From contig NZ_CP070973.1 of assembly GCF_017086405.1 (NCBI RefSeq), forward strand, positions 62,001 to 126,000: a stretch of DNA of 64,000 nucleotides, given 5' to 3'. The notes under the pieces were generated by a model. That model saw only the letters and a list, made by a program, of their open reading frames with translations. It was not told the DNA's origin and ran no database searches. Positions 35,444 to 44,099 of the stretch are shown piece by piece. Made by a program: the position numbers and the translations under genes. The number at the start of each line of letters is the position of its first letter. Positions within the stretch are counted from its first letter, which is position 1. This stretch comes from Mycobacterium gordonae (lineage in GTDB: Bacteria; Actinomycetota; Actinomycetes; Mycobacteriales; Mycobacteriaceae).

Positions 35444-36124
35444 TTACCCGCTGCGCTCGAGGACGTCCATGCAGTACGTCAGTGGCGGCTCAGGAAAGTT
35501 CACCACCTGCTGATCCCCGCCGCACAACCCGGGGTCGTCGACCCCGTCACGTCGGAGCGCCACCCGGAAGGTGGGGTCGCTGGACAGCGCTCCGGGCGTG
35601 CAGGCGGTTGACGCGAACATGTGCGAAATCAGCGCCTGGTGATAGCAACTGCCGATGGTCAGGTTGTCTTCCAGACACAGGCCGCTGCCGCCGCCCTCCA
35701 GAGTTCCGTAATTGTCGTTGGGGCAGTTCTTGGCGCCCTTGTACTTCTTCGCGACCTTTGACAGCGCGGTTTGGGAGGAGCAGGGCTCCACGTGCACGTC
35801 GCTCGGCTTCACCATGATTCCTGCTTTGGCGAGGTTGAGGCAGGTGCCAACCGCATAGTCGAAGCCGCTACTGCCGGACGGGCGATCGTCATGTCGGTGC
35901 GTCACCGCATGCAGTCCAACCTTCGCGGCGATCACCAGGACCACGGCACCCAGGGCCGCGCCGATGCGCTTGCCTACCCCACCCTTCTTGGGCGTGATGG
36001 GTGCCGGAGGTGGCGGCGCGTACTGAGGCCCAGGCGGCGCATAGCCGCCGGGCGGGGGTGGCGGATACCCGCCGGCCGGAGGTTGGTGGTTCGCAGGTGC
36101 GATGTTGTTGTCGTTACCCGTCAT
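35444..36124 (-). CDS. LppU-like membrane-anchored protein with proline-rich N-terminus
   Basis: A 226-residue protein. It has a cytoplasmic Pro/Gly/Tyr-rich segment (residues about 14-42, GGYPPPPPGGYAPPG), a basic stretch and one membrane helix (about 52-70, IGAALGAVVLVIAAKVGL). An extracytoplasmic domain follows with paired Cys: VGTCLNL, VEPCSS, NCPNDNYGT, GLCLED, GSCYHQAL. This pattern fits the LppU/SCO3897 family, whose function is unknown. No lipobox is seen, so it is anchored by the helix. Confidence 0.8.
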   Translation of the reverse strand: MTGNDNNIAPANHQPPAGGYPPPPPGGYAPPGPQYAPPPPAPITPKKGGVGKRIGAALGAVVLVIAAKVGLHAVTHRHDDRPSGSSGFDYAVGTCLNLAKAGIMVKPSDVHVEPCSSQTALSKVAKKYKGAKNCPNDNYGTLEGGGSGLCLEDNLTIGSCYHQALISHMFASTACTPGALSSDPTFRVALRRDGVDDPGLCGGDQQVVNFPEPPLTYCMDVLERSG

Positions 36125-36275
36125 GCGTAGCCCCTTGTGCCAAGTCGACGAACGCCCTGCCGCCCGTCCGGATGGAGCCTAATTGGCCGGCGGCAGCATA
36201 TTCCGCACAAGTTCGGCGCCGGGCGGCGGCGGCGCCGGGCGGACCTGGGCAGGCCGCCACCGACGTTGCGAAGCG

Positions 36276-36632
36276 TTATCGCCGATAGAACACATCACCT
36301 TCGACGGTGATCGTCGACTGGTCGACCCAGAGGACATTGAAGTAGATCGGTGCCGGTCGACGGGTCTGGCTGCTCACGATGGTCAGGATTCCTCCCCGGG
36401 AGGACGGGTTCCAACTGCACGGGCCCGACGTGGTCGGCACTCCCGCGCCGTTGGCCAGCGAGCACCCGCGCTGGCTCACCAACAGTTGCTCTGACCCAGT
36501 GCCTGTCGTCCAGAAGCCAACGGGTGCCGACGCTTCCGCATGCGCTACCCCGGTCGAGGTGGCGAACATCCCGATCGCCAAACCGGTCGCGGCGATCAAC
36601 TTTCCTACGTTCGAGACCTGACGGTTCGTCAT
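36276..36632 (-). CDS. Small secreted hypothetical protein
   Basis: A 118-residue protein from ATG 36632, with AGGAG 6 bases upstream. A signal peptide (VGKLIAATGLAIGMFATSTGVAHAEA) ends in an AHA-type cleavage site. The mature part of about 85 residues has two Cys (RGCSLANG, GPCSWNPSS), which could form a disulfide, and a beta-rich pattern. No family is recognised. The longer frame running upstream to 37154 is not gene-like. An 11-bp triple repeat lies just upstream. Confidence 0.75.
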   Translation of the reverse strand: MTNRQVSNVGKLIAATGLAIGMFATSTGVAHAEASAPVGFWTTGTGSEQLLVSQRGCSLANGAGVPTTSGPCSWNPSSRGGILTIVSSQTRRPAPIYFNVLWVDQSTITVEGDVFYRR

Positions 36633-36651
36633 CGCGACTCCTGTGCTGCTG

Positions 36652-36684
36652 GAAGGGCTCGGGAAGAGCTCGGGAAGGGCTCGT
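36652..36684. repeat. Triple 11-bp tandem repeat
   Basis: Three adjacent copies of GAAGRGCTCGK: GAAGGGCTCGG, GAAGAGCTCGG and GAAGGGCTCGT. They sit 20-52 bases upstream of the secreted-protein start, inside its probable leader or promoter. Confidence 0.8.
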
Positions 36685-37281
36685 GGAGAGATTCCCGAAC
36701 ACCGCTGGGGGGAACCTTGGACTTTTCTTGGAAGCCGGCGGCGCGAACATTGTCGGCGTGCCGGTTCAGTGTCCATCGCCTGGACCTGAAATGGGGCCCA
36801 CAGCAATCGGAAAACTCCTCGTAACGACTGGCGAAGCATGCCGATTTCGACGCGACGTCCAATGTCATTCATTCGGACATCAAATCGCCGTATTGAAATC
36901 TGCCGATGACACAAATTGGTGTCACCGTGGTGGACATCAAACGGGTGCGTACCCATGCTGAGTGGGGCCGCTGCGGATCGCTGACGAAAGCGCAAAAACC
37001 CTTTGAACTGGGTATTCACCGACGCGACAACCCGACTCGGCGGCATCTGGCCGGCGCCTCCGGCCGGCGCCCAATATCTGTGCCACGGCCCTTTGCATTC
37101 AATTGCGAGGGTGATCCGTTGCCGCACTTTTCCGACACCCCAAACTATTGCCACACAGGTCTTGAATACCTAGCATATGGGACTTATCGGTAGCAAACTC
37201 AATGGACGGGGTCTCCAATTGGCGACGCAAGGTAGCCTCGAACAATCGCGACCCAGTGGTGAGGGAGCGGCGGCGCGCGCC
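36685..37281. other. Intergenic region between divergent genes
   Basis: No supported gene. A 95-aa plus frame at 36906-37193 and several minus frames look random. The base composition is lower in GC than neighbouring genes. An ATG at 37177 could extend the next protein by 35 residues, but its codon use is not gene-like. Confidence 0.5.
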
Positions 37282-38073
37282 ATGCGTGTAACAGCGAAAC
37301 GCCCGGCCCGGCTGACTCCAGAGCGATCGACTCCCGTGCAACGCGATTCGGCATCGGCACGCATCGTCCGTCGCGTACATCTGAACTCGGGATCACTCGG
37401 ACCTGGCCAGCGCAGGGCGCTGGTGGACGTCCTCTACGACATCTACCGCCAATCCGCACGGGGTTGCAGCCGGGATGATTTCGCGGCCGTGGTGTTCAGC
37501 GCCGGTGACGGGCGTTTCGTCCTTTTCTACGATGAGCGTGACCAGTGTGCCGGCTTCTCATACGTCGCGTTCGACCATCTCGAGTGCGAGAACATCGCGG
37601 TCATCAACGCCGGCGTGTTCTTCCGGCCGGGCTATCGTGGCGGCGCGCTGGCCGGGCTCTTCGGGTTGGGGCAGGCCCTCCGTTTCAAGCTTCGTTCGCC
37701 GCGCACCCCGCTGGCATATGCCACTCGAAGCTCTTCGCCGGCGGTCTATCGTCTGCTGGCTTCCACCATGCCGCGGTTATACCCCAGCCGCAGCTACTCG
37801 ACGCCGCCGGAGGTGGAGAGGTTGGCGATGGCGGTCAGCAGTCGCAGGCACTACCAGCCGATTGGCGCTGATCCCTGGGTTGTGCGTTCGGACGCTGTGC
37901 CGCTGGATGTTTCGCGAATGCAACGGATGAGCGGCGACCCGGATGTGCGCTTCTACACCGCGATGGCACCCGGTTGGGCAGCGGGCGAAGCGGTGGTGGT
38001 ATGGATACCTCTCGATGCGGCGAACATCCTTGCCGGTGTGCTGCGGCTGGTGCGGGCACGGCTGGCGCGATGA
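37282..38073 (+). CDS. Hypothetical protein, possible GNAT-fold acyltransferase
   Basis: A 263-residue protein from ATG 37282. The central part (FVLFYDERDQCAGFSYVAFD, then VINAGVFFRPGYRGGALAGL and a helix) resembles the GNAT core, where an RxxGxG-like loop (RPGYRGG) binds acyl-CoA. The later YATRSSSPAVYRLLASTMPRLYP fits the alpha-4/beta-5 part. The resemblance is moderate and the function is unproven. Its TGA overlaps the next gene start (ATGA), and a P450 follows, giving a three-gene coupled unit. Confidence 0.65.
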   Translation: MRVTAKRPARLTPERSTPVQRDSASARIVRRVHLNSGSLGPGQRRALVDVLYDIYRQSARGCSRDDFAAVVFSAGDGRFVLFYDERDQCAGFSYVAFDHLECENIAVINAGVFFRPGYRGGALAGLFGLGQALRFKLRSPRTPLAYATRSSSPAVYRLLASTMPRLYPSRSYSTPPEVERLAMAVSSRRHYQPIGADPWVVRSDAVPLDVSRMQRMSGDPDVRFYTAMAPGWAAGEAVVVWIPLDAANILAGVLRLVRARLAR

Positions 38074-38528
38074 GCACAATGTCCACCTGCGCATCGTTGG
38101 TGCGACGCGTACGACGGCCGGTCCTCGTTGCCATGGGCACTGGTGCGCTGTACGGATGCTGGTCAGGGGCGGCTCATCACCGCTTCGGGGTTCGAATTGC
38201 GTTGCACGCCGGGTTGGCTCAGTTCATGCTCAGCGCCGCTACCACCTTGGTGCTGACGGCGGTGCTGGAACGGGTGTTCAGGTTGCCCGCCAAACCCCGC
38301 CATGGTTTCTGGCTCGCCCCCCTGGTGACGACGGCGCTGGCCACGGTATGGCTGGTAGTGGGCAATGCGCTCGCCGGCACCCCGCATATTGCCATCGCCA
38401 TCGCGCCCTCGGTGATCGTCGGTGGCGCGGCCTGCTTCGCCTACACGCGCACCCTGCTAAACGACGCCGTGCGGTCTGCTCCCGAATGTGCGCCCGATTA
38501 TCGAAATTCGTACCAGGAAGGCGGCTAA
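38070..38528 (+). CDS. Small integral membrane protein in a P450 operon
   Basis: A 152-residue protein. ATG 38070 overlaps the previous stop (ATGA), and its TAA overlaps the P450 start (TAATG). It has four probable membrane helices (LVAMGTGALYGCW; LAQFMLSAATTLVLTAVLE; WLAPLVTTALATVWLVVGNA; IAIAIAPSVIVGGAACFAY) joined by short basic loops. No family is recognised. Tight coupling on both sides suggests it works with the GNAT-like protein and the P450, perhaps as anchor or transporter (inference). Confidence 0.75.
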   Translation: MSTMSTCASLVRRVRRPVLVAMGTGALYGCWSGAAHHRFGVRIALHAGLAQFMLSAATTLVLTAVLERVFRLPAKPRHGFWLAPLVTTALATVWLVVGNALAGTPHIAIAIAPSVIVGGAACFAYTRTLLNDAVRSAPECAPDYRNSYQEGG

Positions 38529-39868
38529 TGGCGGCACAAGCGACGACGGATACAGTGCTGCGGCCGCCGGTGGTGCCGATACCAGGATTGATTGTCGCGG
38601 TGGCATTTCTGACCGCTCGCAGGGCTGCCGTCAAGGCTTTGGGCCGCCGTTACGGCGATGCCTTCACGGTGCGGCTACCGATCGTCGGTCAGGTGACGGT
38701 CTTCGGTCACCCGGCGGTGATCAAAGACGTGTTGAGCACCAAGGATGATCTGATCGTGCCGGCCTCCCACGTGGGCTCGGTGTTCGGTCCGGGCTCGACG
38801 GTGAATTTGCACGGTGCCGAGCTCCGGCAACGTCGACGGTTGCTGTTGCCGATATTCCACGGAAGACGCATGAGCGCCTACGAGTCCGTCGTGGTGGAAG
38901 AGGTGCTGCGCGAGACCGCTGGCTGGGTGGAAGGCCAGGCCTTCGCCACCTTGCCATCGATGACTCGAATAACACTGAACGCCATCTTGCGAGCCGTATT
39001 CGGCGCTGAGGGAGACGAATTCGAGGAACTGCGCGAGTCGTTGCCCGCAATGGTGGCGCTCGGCTCACGGCTGGCCTTGTTGCCGTTGTGGGCCCGCCGT
39101 GATTTAGGGCGGTGGAGCCCGGGAGGACGCTTCGCGCGTCAGCGTCGCCGCTACGACCTGGTCATCGAGCAGCTGATAGCCAAGGCACGTGCCGACCCGA
39201 ACTTCGATGACCGCAACGACGTGCTGTCGCTGCTGCTGGCGGCTCGCTACGAAGACGGCCGGTCGATGACCGCGGACCATATCGCTGATGAGCTCTTCAC
39301 GCTGCTGGCAGCCGGTCACGAGACCACCAGTGCCACACTGGCCTGGGCCGTCGAACGGTTGCGGCGTCACCCGCAGTTACTGGCCCGGCTGGTCGCTGAA
39401 GCGGACGGTGACGAAACGCGTCTACTGCAGGCCACGGTGTGGGAAGTGCAGCGCACGCACCCGGTGATCCAGGGTCTGCTGAGGGTCACCCGGGCCCGAT
39501 TGCGGCTGGGGGAGTGGGTGATTCCGGAGAATCAGCTGGTTGCGGTCAGTATGGTGCTCAGTCACAGCTCGCATCGCAACTTTCCCGATGCAGACGAATT
39601 CAATCCCGACCGCTTTGTTGACAATCCGCCCGACACGTCCACATGGGTGCCTTTCGGCGCGGGCATACATCGATGTGTGGGTGCGGCTTTCGCCAACATG
39701 GAGATGGTCGTGGTCTTGCGGACGCTGTTGCGGTGCTTCGATTTACGCGCTACCGATGCCGCCGGGGAGTGGAGTCACTACCGTGGTGTCACCAACGCGC
39801 CGTTGCGCGGCGGTCGCGCCGTCGTGTTCCGCCGCGCCGCTCACAACCTGGAAGCCCTAGCGAACTGA
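38528..39868 (+). CDS. Cytochrome P450 (CYP135/CYP138-like)
   Basis: A 446-residue P450. ATG 38528 overlaps the upstream stop, so the longer open frame is not used. The I-helix is LLAAGHETTSATLAW, ExxR is WEVQRTHP, and the heme loop is PFGAGIHRCVGAAFANME (Cys383). The N-terminal PPVVPIPGL and the arginine-rich HRCVGAAF loop resemble the mycobacterial CYP135/CYP138 group, whose substrates are unknown. It is third in a coupled unit and overlaps the convergent glycosyltransferase gene by 28 bases. Confidence 0.93.
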   Translation: MAAQATTDTVLRPPVVPIPGLIVAVAFLTARRAAVKALGRRYGDAFTVRLPIVGQVTVFGHPAVIKDVLSTKDDLIVPASHVGSVFGPGSTVNLHGAELRQRRRLLLPIFHGRRMSAYESVVVEEVLRETAGWVEGQAFATLPSMTRITLNAILRAVFGAEGDEFEELRESLPAMVALGSRLALLPLWARRDLGRWSPGGRFARQRRRYDLVIEQLIAKARADPNFDDRNDVLSLLLAARYEDGRSMTADHIADELFTLLAAGHETTSATLAWAVERLRRHPQLLARLVAEADGDETRLLQATVWEVQRTHPVIQGLLRVTRARLRLGEWVIPENQLVAVSMVLSHSSHRNFPDADEFNPDRFVDNPPDTSTWVPFGAGIHRCVGAAFANMEMVVVLRTLLRCFDLRATDAAGEWSHYRGVTNAPLRGGRAVVFRRAAHNLEALAN

Positions 39869-41001
39869 AGGATCTCGTCCGCGGCGGTCTGGGCGCCGTC
39901 GCGCTGGCGAATCTGTCGGCCAAGGCGATCTGCGGCGTCTCGATAGCGCGGATCCTCTAATACCGCGCGTATCGCCGTCCGGATGCGTCGTGTTCTGGCG
40001 TGTTTGCTCAGCAGGATCCCGGCGCCCACCTGGTGGAGTGCGGCGCCCACCATCTTCTGGTCTATCAGCGGGTTTGCCGGCAAGACGACCACCGGGACAC
40101 CGAAACTCAGCGCCCGCATGGTGGTGCTGTGTCCGCCGTGACCGACCACCATAGCCGTGGTGGGCAGCACCTCGTCATGGTCGAGCCAGTCGTGAATCGA
40201 CGCGTTCGCCGGTACCCGCAATCCCGAGGCGTCGATCGCAGGGCCCACTGTCACCGTCGCGTGTACCGGCAAGGGTGCAACAGCATGGAGAATTCGCCGC
40301 AACATACTCCGCTGTCCGGCGATCCCCAAGGTGCTCAGGCTCACCAGGATTCGGGGCACCTCCAGCACCGTGGATTCGGTGGGAACGCCTTGCCACACGA
40401 CCCCGACATGATGTACTGGTGGTGTGCCGTGGATCGGATCGAGGTCACGGCGGGCGGTAACGATGTGCAGCGCACCGCTGCGCTCTGCGCCCAACGGGTC
40501 GACGCCGCGGGCGCGCATCAGCCAGCCGAGTGGTCCACCCGCCTTGTTCTGCACCTGTCGGTAGAAGCAGTGCACAAAGACAACGGTCGCCATGTGCGCG
40601 GCGACGACTTCGTCGATGGTGGCCGTCAGCAGCATGTCGATGACGACCACGTCGGCGCCGTAGCGGCATGCCGCGGCTACGACTGCGGCACCGATCCGGC
40701 GATCGATCTGCACCTTGGCGATATCGCTGGCCATACGAAGCAATGACCGTTGCCGGGTGGGGTCGAAATCGGTTCTGGTCGGCAATGATTCGAAGCTGAA
40801 TCCCGCAGCCTCCACTCGATCGCGGATGCCCGGGTGACCGAGAAAGTGGATCCGCGAGCCGCGGGATCGCAGCACCCGGGCAACCGCCAGCTGTGGCGAA
40901 ATGTTGCCGCCACCGTCGACTGTGACGAACAAGATCTTCACCACGGCTGCTGTGGTTTCCGTGTCGAGAGCGGCGGCAACGGCATTGGTCATGATTAGCA
41001 C
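39841..41001 (-). CDS. UGT/MGT-type glycosyltransferase (GT1-like)
   Basis: A 386-residue GT-B protein. The N-terminal LFVTVDGGGNISPQLAVARVLRSRG is the acceptor-side Rossmann start. The C-terminal donor block HDEVLPTTAMVVGHGGHSTTMRALSFGVPVVVLPANPLIDQK is the sugar-nucleotide signature of macrolide- and flavonoid-type glycosyltransferases. It would attach a sugar to a hydrophobic small molecule. It lies downstream of a UGSC-like gene and a tetR gene on the same strand, and its 3' end overlaps the convergent P450. The acceptor might be the P450 product (inference). Confidence 0.9.
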   Translation of the reverse strand: MLIMTNAVAAALDTETTAAVVKILFVTVDGGGNISPQLAVARVLRSRGSRIHFLGHPGIRDRVEAAGFSFESLPTRTDFDPTRQRSLLRMASDIAKVQIDRRIGAAVVAAACRYGADVVVIDMLLTATIDEVVAAHMATVVFVHCFYRQVQNKAGGPLGWLMRARGVDPLGAERSGALHIVTARRDLDPIHGTPPVHHVGVVWQGVPTESTVLEVPRILVSLSTLGIAGQRSMLRRILHAVAPLPVHATVTVGPAIDASGLRVPANASIHDWLDHDEVLPTTAMVVGHGGHSTTMRALSFGVPVVVLPANPLIDQKMVGAALHQVGAGILLSKHARTRRIRTAIRAVLEDPRYRDAADRLGRQIRQRDGAQTAADEILQFARASRL

Positions 41002-41120
41002 GCGGTGCTGCGTTGGGCCGCCGTTTTTCTCGAGCGCCGCGACGAGGTGCCCGGCGACGAGCGAACTGGCTGAGTTTGATTCCCGGGGCGATGGCTAACG
41101 TCGCCGCTGGGCGCCACCGT

Positions 41121-41693
41121 TCATCGACCGGCGCCGGCTTCGAACATCGCCGCCTCCAAGGCGCCGTCGGCGCCGAACCAGATGCGACGAGCCTGCGAGG
41201 CCATCTTGGCGGCACAACTTTGCAGCTGTTCTGTGGTCAAACTGCTGATCGGGTGCTCGGTGACCCCGGGTGTCAGTCCCGGCATGCCGAGCAACTCGCA
41301 TTGCAGCAGTGCCTCGAGTTCGAATTCCGATGTGACGAACGCGACGGTCGGGACTCCCGCTCGCTCGAGGTGTAATGCGTCGCTGATGCAGGCCGAATAA
41401 CTCCAGGCGCAGTCACCGATTGCGGTGAGCGCGATGTCGTTGTCGGCGGCGATCTCCGCGACCGACTCGGAGCCGGCGTTGCAGGAGAAATGCGCCTTGT
41501 CGTAGTAGTTGACTGTTGCCAGGCTCAACCCGTGGTCGACCAGTTGGCGCACGGTCAGGAGCAGCAACTTGGCGGCGTTCCACTTGGTGTTGCACAGCAC
41601 CCCCAGTCGGAGGCTATCGAAACTGGACCGACGGGGGGCCGTGGAGATCAGCGGCATCTTGACGACTTCGCAAGTGGCATAGGGTTCTTGCAT
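41121..41693 (-). CDS. UGSC-like (thioredoxin-motif/selenoprotein-related) family protein, Cys form
   Basis: A 190-residue protein. It has the layout of UGSC-type proteins: LGVLCNTKWNAAKLLL near the start (NxKxNA block), then ALTAIGDCAWSYSAC (Gly93-Asp-Cys95, Cys102) and ALHLERAGVPTVAFVTSEF. In relatives the first Cys position can be selenocysteine (UGSC); here it is Cys and the second Cys of the motif appears replaced by Ser. A redox or reductase-like role is inferred for the family but not established. A strong ribosome site AGGAAGGAG precedes ATG 41693. It lies between a tetR and a glycosyltransferase gene. Confidence 0.6.
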   Translation of the reverse strand: MQEPYATCEVVKMPLISTAPRRSSFDSLRLGVLCNTKWNAAKLLLLTVRQLVDHGLSLATVNYYDKAHFSCNAGSESVAEIAADNDIALTAIGDCAWSYSACISDALHLERAGVPTVAFVTSEFELEALLQCELLGMPGLTPGVTEHPISSLTTEQLQSCAAKMASQARRIWFGADGALEAAMFEAGAGR

Positions 41694-41808
41694 AGGTTGC
41701 TCCTTCCTGACGAGCTACGGGAGATTCGTGCTTCAGCCGGCCACAACGCCGGCGCAATGAGGTGTGCGCTTTGTGCCAACGCATCGGGGATGCGTTGACG
41801 GCGCATAA

Positions 41809-42420
41809 TCAGATCGCCGCGAGAATCGCATCGGTCATCAGCTGCATGCGATCTCGCACTTGATCGGTGGTCAGACTCCGGTCGCGCCGCAGCAACTTCC
41901 ACGTGTAGAGATCGGTCGCCACCACCAGGGCATCGACAACACGGGCCCGCTGGGCCGGTTCATCTTCATCGGGCAGTCGGCTGCTGAACACTTCGGTGAC
42001 CCACCGCCGATGTTCGATTCGTCCCCTGTCGCACATCGAGCGTGCCCGGGGATCGAAGTCCTCCTCGCGCAGCACACCTAGGACCATGTCCCCACGACGC
42101 TCGTAGTGTTCGAGCAGGACTTCCAATGCCCGGTCGCGGTCTTCGCTCGGGGGGATCCGCTCGACGAGTATCTCCTCGTGGACTCGCGCCCACGCGGAGG
42201 CGATCACCGCTTCCCGACTGCCGAAATGCCGCATCACCGTCTTTACCGTGACGCCCGCCCGTTCGGCGATCATGTTCAGCGTGATCGCCACCGACTGCTC
42301 GACGACGAAGCAATCGATCGTTGCTTGCAGTATCGCTTCGTGCGTCGCATCCGCCGCATCCTTGCGGGCGCGCATCTCGTAACCGCGCTTCTTGTTGTCA
42401 TCCTGATCTTTAGCGTCCAT
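41809..42420 (-). CDS. TetR-family regulator
   Basis: A 203-residue protein from ATG 42420; ATG 42432 and TTG 42435 are alternatives. The helix-turn-helix reads THEAILQATIDCFVVEQSVAITLNMIAERAGVTVKTVMRHFGSREAVIA. The C-terminal half resembles other TetR ligand domains (LVVATDLYTWKLLRRDRSLT). It is first in a minus-strand series with the UGSC-like and glycosyltransferase genes, so it likely controls them. It is divergent from a flavoprotein gene, which it could also affect. Confidence 0.92.
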   Translation of the reverse strand: MDAKDQDDNKKRGYEMRARKDAADATHEAILQATIDCFVVEQSVAITLNMIAERAGVTVKTVMRHFGSREAVIASAWARVHEEILVERIPPSEDRDRALEVLLEHYERRGDMVLGVLREEDFDPRARSMCDRGRIEHRRWVTEVFSSRLPDEDEPAQRARVVDALVVATDLYTWKLLRRDRSLTTDQVRDRMQLMTDAILAAI

Positions 42421-42565
42421 AGCGATGTACATCAAAGCAGAAATTAGCGACTAGCGTAAAGGACATGAAAGCTACGTCACAGTGCCGATAAAGGTTCGGC
42501 CACGGTTCGGTTGTGCCGGGACGCGTCGCGGCACTCCGGCTCATCAACCGGGCGACGATGCCCGA

Positions 42566-44011
42566 ATGACGGAATGCCCAGCACGGATCTCGCGTCAGAC
42601 CTTTCTGCGCGGTGCCGCCGGCGCATTCGCCGCGGGCCTGGTGTTCGGGACCAGCCGGGCCGCCGCCGATCCCGCCGCATCCGGTTGGGACGGTCTTTCC
42701 ACCGCGCTCGGCGGGCAGGTCATCCTGCCGGACAGTGCCCAGTTCGGCGCCGCCAAGCAGGTGTTCAACACCAACTACAGCGACTTGACGCCGGCCGCCA
42801 TCGTCACACCGAGATCCGTCGCCGATGTGCAGAAGGCGATGGCGTTCGCCACGGCCAACAAGCTCAAGGTCGCCCCGCGTAGTGGTGGGCACTCCTATAC
42901 CGGCGCCTCGACGGCAAACGGAACCATGGTGCTCGATCTGCGCCAACTACCGGGTGACGTCAACTTCGACGCGGCCACCGGACAGGTGACGGTCACGCCC
43001 GCTACCGGGTTATACGAGGTGCACCAGGCCCTGGCAACGGCCGGCCGGGGCATCCCGACCGGCACCTGCCCGACGGTCGGCGCCGCGGGGCACGCCCTGG
43101 GCGGTGGGCTGGGCGCCCAGTCCCGGCACGCGGGCCTACTGTGCGACCAGTTGACCTCCGCGACCGTGGTGTTGCCCGGCGGCCAGAGCGTCACGGCATC
43201 TGCCTCGAGCAACCCCGACCTGTTCTGGGCGTTGCGGGGCGGCGGCGGGGGCAACTTCGGGGTGGCCACCTCATTGACGTTCGCCACCTTCCCCACCCAG
43301 GACGTCGACGCGGTGAACCTCAACTTCGCCCCACAGGCGTTCCCGCAGGTCCTCGTCGGCTGGCAGAACTGGTTGCGCACCGCTGACCGGAACAGTTGGG
43401 CGCTGGCCGACAGCACCACTGACGCGACCGGCACCCACTGCCGAATCCTGGCGACCGGTCCGGCTGGTTCAGGCAATAGCGTTGCGGCCGCGATCATTTC
43501 GGCCGTTGGAGTGCAACCGACCGGAACCGAGAACCACACCTTCAACTACCTCGACCTGGTGCGGTACCTGGCGGTGAACAACCTCAACCCGGCCCCTCTG
43601 GGCTATGTCGGCGGATCGGACGTGTTCACGACAATCACCCCGGCCGTTGCCCAGGGGATCGCCGCGGCCGTCGACGCCTTTCCCCGCAACGCCGGGCGCA
43701 TGCTGGCCATCATGCACGCGCTGGACGGCGCCATGGCCACCGTGGCTCCGGCCGCCACGGCCTTTCCGTGGCGGCGGCAGTCCGCGTTGGTGCAGTGGTA
43801 CGTAGAAACCTCCGGCTCCCCGCAGGCCGCCACCAGCTGGCTCAGCACGGCACACCAAGCGGTGCAACAGTATTCGGTGGGAGGCTACGTGAACTATCTG
43901 GAGGCGAATCAGCCGCCGGCACGATACTTCGGTGCCAACCTTGCCCGGCTAAGCTCGGTGCGCCAGAAGTATGATCCGGCCCGGACCATGTTCTCGGGCA
44001 TGAATTTGTAG
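42566..44011 (+). CDS. Secreted FAD-linked oxidoreductase with BBE domain (Rv0063-like)
   Basis: A 481-residue protein from ATG 42566. The N-terminus (RISRQTFLRGAAGAFAAGLVFG) resembles a Tat signal but has Arg-Gln in place of the twin arginine. The PCMH FAD domain has APRSGGHSYTG, whose His can link FAD, and GTCPTVGAAGHALGGGLG, whose Cys fits the second covalent link of bicovalent flavoproteins. The C-terminal BBE segment is GGYVNYLEANQPPARYFGANLARL. It would oxidise a sugar, alcohol or alkaloid-like substrate using oxygen. Size and family match H37Rv Rv0063, which follows celA1 there. Confidence 0.9.
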   Translation: MTECPARISRQTFLRGAAGAFAAGLVFGTSRAAADPAASGWDGLSTALGGQVILPDSAQFGAAKQVFNTNYSDLTPAAIVTPRSVADVQKAMAFATANKLKVAPRSGGHSYTGASTANGTMVLDLRQLPGDVNFDAATGQVTVTPATGLYEVHQALATAGRGIPTGTCPTVGAAGHALGGGLGAQSRHAGLLCDQLTSATVVLPGGQSVTASASSNPDLFWALRGGGGGNFGVATSLTFATFPTQDVDAVNLNFAPQAFPQVLVGWQNWLRTADRNSWALADSTTDATGTHCRILATGPAGSGNSVAAAIISAVGVQPTGTENHTFNYLDLVRYLAVNNLNPAPLGYVGGSDVFTTITPAVAQGIAAAVDAFPRNAGRMLAIMHALDGAMATVAPAATAFPWRRQSALVQWYVETSGSPQAATSWLSTAHQAVQQYSVGGYVNYLEANQPPARYFGANLARLSSVRQKYDPARTMFSGMNL

Positions 44012-44099
44012 CCACCGCAAAGTGTTTGAAAAAGTAGCGAGGTAAAGGAGACGTGGTGTTGCATCGATGCCTTCCCAAGACGGGCGCGGAGGTTGCGGC

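Noticed and set aside
37943..38527. N-terminal extension of the P450 at 38528
   Set aside because: It overlaps two real genes in other frames; the TAATG coupling gives a normal P450 start.
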